A stretch of 6,991 nt of DNA from CAYSCZ01 sp964429655 (GTDB lineage: Bacteria > Bacteroidota > Bacteroidia > Cytophagales > Cyclobacteriaceae): NCBI GenBank assembly GCA_964429655.1, contig CAYSCZ010000096.1:1-6991 (forward strand), in the 5' to 3' direction. Both the position numbers and the translations under genes were made by a program. This document shows, piece by piece, positions 5,630-6,991 of the stretch (within the stretch, counting starts at the first letter, position 1; each line of letters opens with the position of its first letter). The notes beneath the pieces are model-generated. The model searched no databases and was not told where the DNA came from. It worked only from the letters and a program-made list of their open reading frames with translations.

Positions 5630-6052
5630 TAATCATCCTCAAAAAGTGTTGCCAATACAGGGATAGTTATTTAAATTCAACCAAGGCTTCAACTAAATAA
5701 ATTAGGTTATGAGGTTGTGGGTGTGGCGCAACAGCTCGAAGAAGTATCGAAGCTAAGAATTTACATCAGCCGAATCTCTTTATTTAGGATACATTATTAA
5801 TATAAACATGTGTAATTATATAGATAGGATTTATCGTTTTTTGTTTGACCAATTTAAATCTTTTTCGAAAAAAGAATTCATTTATTGTCGGGTGACTCAT
5901 GACCAATTTCATATCATGCTTAAATAATATATCCATTTCTATATATCATCGAATACATCATTTTGAACCTCAGCCCTTTAAAGACCTAATAGTTCGCCTA
6001 ACCACCGACCCACTATTTCACCATTTTTTCATTATTTTCGTTAAATAAATTC
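5630..6052. other. Non-coding stretch between the foldback element and the coiled-coil gene
   Basis: No gene is supported here. The bases are A/T-rich except around 5709-5760. The only long-range structure I see is at 5693-5787, entered separately. TGACCAATTT is repeated directly at 5846-5855 and 5900-5909, and TTTTTCGAAAAA (5861-5872) is a 12-bp palindrome; both may be chance in such DNA. TATTTTCG at 6033-6040, 12 bases before the coiled-coil gene, resembles a Bacteroidota -7 element with one mismatch but lacks a matching -33 TTG. A 39-codon frame at 5808-5927 has no recognisable features. Confidence 0.5.
5693..5787 (+). ncRNA. Candidate structured RNA element closed by a 9-bp stem
   Basis: CTAAATAAA (5693-5701) is complementary to TTTATTTAG (5779-5787) and would close a 95-base region. 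Inside are two smaller hairpins: GTTGTG with CGCAAC around 5713-5731, including one G-T pair, and an arm formed by AGCTCGA with TCGAAGCT around 5732-5753. A multi-branched layout of this kind recalls small cis-acting RNAs, but I recognise no riboswitch or known RNA family. The next gene starts 265 bases downstream, which is far for a leader. An A/T-only closing stem could also arise by chance. Confidence 0.2.
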
Positions 6053-6607
6053 ATGGAAACACTTCAAACACCGGAAGAGATCAGGGCTTTTGTTATCTCG
6101 GTTATTAGAGAAGAGTTCGGCAGGTCAACCAGCATTGCTGGTTCAGATAAAGAATTGCTGGAACGAATGATCAGGGTGGAAGAGGAGTTAAAGCACATTC
6201 ACCAGCGTTTCGATGAAAACCGAGAGTACCAGGAAAAACACTTTGAAGCTATTGAAAAACGCTTTGAAGAGAACATGGAATCTCAGAACCAACGCTTTGC
6301 TGCTATTGATAAACGCTTTGAAGAGAACATGGAATCTCAGAACCAACGCTTTGAAGCTATTGATAAACGCTTTGAAGAAAACCGAGAGTACCAGGAAAAA
6401 CGCTTTGAAGAAAGTCGAGAATATCAAAGGCAACTTTTTGAAACCATAAATAAACGCTTTGAAGAAAATCAGGCGCTAAACAAAGAGCTTTTTAAAGTGC
6501 TGGATAAACGACTGGATAAAATGGATAAAAACATGAAATGGCTTACCGGCTTTGGTCTCGCCTTCCTTTCGATCTTGATCACCGTTTACCAATTTCTCGC
6601 CAACTGA
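6053..6607 (+). CDS. Tail-anchored coiled-coil protein with alternating 11/7-residue repeats
   Basis: This is a 184-residue hypothetical protein. Residues 1-50 are helical and acidic (M-E-T-L-Q-T-P-E-E-I start, then a leucine/glutamate-rich segment). From 52 to about 155 runs a charged coiled coil marked by R-F or similar pairs at 52, 63, 70, 81, 88, 99, 106, 117, 128, 135, 146 and 153. The steps are 11, 7, 11, 7, 11, 7, 11, 11, 7, 11 and 7, so hendecads and heptads alternate. Residues about 163-182 (W-L-T-G-F-G-L-A-F-L-S-I-L-I-T-V-Y-Q) form one membrane helix two residues before the C-terminus. The coil should therefore lie in the cytoplasm. The plan recalls MCUR1/DUF1640-like coiled-coil membrane proteins, but I cannot assign a family or function. 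It is monocistronic here, and both neighbouring intergenic regions are long. ATG 6053 is the only start giving the whole N-terminal helix. Confidence 0.8.
   Translation: METLQTPEEIRAFVISVIREEFGRSTSIAGSDKELLERMIRVEEELKHIHQRFDENREYQEKHFEAIEKRFEENMESQNQRFAAIDKRFEENMESQNQRFEAIDKRFEENREYQEKRFEESREYQRQLFETINKRFEENQALNKELFKVLDKRLDKMDKNMKWLTGFGLAFLSILITVYQFLAN
6248..6377 (+). repeat. 54-bp in-gene tandem repeat (18-residue unit)
   Basis: The 43 bases 6257-6299 recur exactly at 6311-6353, giving a period of 54 bp. The flanking gctattga also repeats, and a third diverged unit starts at 6365. Each unit encodes K-R-F-E-E-N-M-E-S-Q-N-Q-R-F-x-A-I-D. Identity at codon third positions suggests recent duplication or slippage, so unit number may differ between strains. 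The repeat also leaves a +1-shifted frame and a minus-strand frame free of stops; these are not genes. Confidence 0.9.
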
Positions 6608-6620
6608 GTTACAGAACGTG

Positions 6621-6645
6621 CTAAAGCTTGCCTTTAGTTAGGCAA
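6621..6645 (+). other. Overlapping small hairpins after the coiled-coil gene
   Basis: CTAAAG (6621-6626) can pair with CTTTAG (6632-6637), while TTGCC (6628-6632) can pair with GGCAA (6641-6645). The two stems share bases and exclude each other. They begin 13 bases after the TGA stop. The A-rich bases that follow give no T tract, so this is at best a weak terminator or 3'-end structure. Confidence 0.25.
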
Positions 6646-6779
6646 TAAAAGACGAACGGGATTTTGTTTTGAACTGAGGTTTTAAGTCTTAGCCTGGAAG
6701 AGAAAAATCGAAATCTCCCCACAATCGTTAGTTGGTGAAGAAAATTTTGAATTCCTAATGAGTGAATCCTTCTTTATTC

Positions 6780-6941
6780 ATGACGAGAATCAATGACCAG
6801 ATTCAAGAAATTTTAATAGTCTTGTTTTATTCTCTTTGGTTATTTACATGCTGTGGTAATTTTTTTCATCAGAGTAAAATTAAATGGACACAGCAAAGTG
6901 TTGAAAAAGGTTATCATAGAATAAAAAGAAACTACAATTAA
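6780..6941 (+). CDS. Doubtful small membrane-type reading frame (53 aa)
   Basis: An ATG frame of 53 codons ends in TAA. Residues about 9-25 (Q-E-I-L-I-V-L-F-Y-S-L-W-L-F-T-C-C) would make one membrane helix, followed by a basic tail (K-S/K-x-K-W and H-R-I-K-R). This agrees with a small single-span protein having its C-terminus inside. There is no recognisable ribosome binding site, promoter or family. An inverted repeat (6941-6947 with 6970-6976) begins at its stop codon. In A/T-rich DNA a frame this short can occur by chance, so I rate it low. The surrounding 6646-6991 shows nothing else. Confidence 0.2.
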   Translation: MTRINDQIQEILIVLFYSLWLFTCCGNFFHQSKIKWTQQSVEKGYHRIKRNYN

Positions 6942-6976
6942 CCCAAAAAATTCATCTGGGATATGATAATTTGGGT
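6941..6976. other. Inverted repeat near the window end
   Basis: ACCCAAA (6941-6947) is complementary to TTTGGGT (6970-6976), with adjoining A/T bases able to extend the stem. No T tract follows on the plus strand, so terminator function is uncertain. Confidence 0.3.
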
Positions 6977-6991
6977 GTAAGGTGTTAATTT

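Noticed and set aside
5808..5927. 39-codon plus-strand frame beginning M-C-N-Y-I-D
   Set aside because: No domain, compositional signal or translation signal. Its length is compatible with chance in this base composition.
987..5987. CCTTTAAAGACCT occurring at 987-999 and 5975-5987
   Set aside because: A single 13-base match in A/T-rich sequence, with flanks that do not align convincingly. No attachment-site role is supported.
6188..6449. Minus-strand (6188-6433) and shifted plus-strand (6213-6449) open frames inside the coiled-coil gene
   Set aside because: They are open only because the 54-bp repeat unit lacks stops in those frames. Their translations are low-complexity shadows.

Overview
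The window looks like a chromosomal accessory stretch from a Bacteroidota bacterium, probably a free-living Cytophagales/Flavobacteriales-type lineage. This rests on low GC with A/T-rich intergenic DNA, start codons without clear Shine-Dalgarno sequences, a lipoprotein whose mature end reads C-N-K-D-D-D (the Bacteroidota surface-export type signal), an AraC-type regulator of a form common in that phylum, and a small GIY-YIG gene coupled to a tRNA 3' end. The species cannot be named from this sequence.

Layout. (1) Positions 1-672 hold a tandem duplication with a 349-bp period. Each unit contains a small GIY-YIG endonuclease gene, the 3' part of a tRNA (probably Met-type) with a 16-bp perfect palindrome in it, and a rho-independent terminator. 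The first unit is cut by the window start, and the 323 comparable bases are identical. (2) Positions 673-1020 are non-coding and contain palindromes typical of decayed intergenic repeats. (3) Positions 1021-3493 carry three minus-strand genes, given in transcription order: an AraC-type regulator, a B12-binding radical SAM protein (BchE/HpnR-like, DUF4070 type), and a 38-residue lysine-rich protein. (4) Positions 3494-3754 form a divergent promoter region with an imperfect hairpin. (5) Positions 3755-5320 encode a plus-strand arylsulfate sulfotransferase-like lipoprotein, probably exposed at the cell surface. (6) Positions 5321-6052 are non-coding and hold a ~170-bp imperfect foldback (MITE/REP-like) and a second possible RNA structure. 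(7) Positions 6053-6607 encode a coiled-coil protein built of alternating 11- and 7-residue repeats and ending in one membrane helix. (8) The last ~380 bases contain at most one doubtful 53-codon reading frame.

The genes do not form one evident pathway. The regulator and the radical SAM gene share a strand and are 162 bp apart, so linked control is possible but unproven. The most unusual part is the GIY-YIG/tRNA-3'-end tandem unit. It behaves like a minimal module whose insertion next to a tRNA gene would rebuild the tRNA end and its terminator, and so could stack in tandem.
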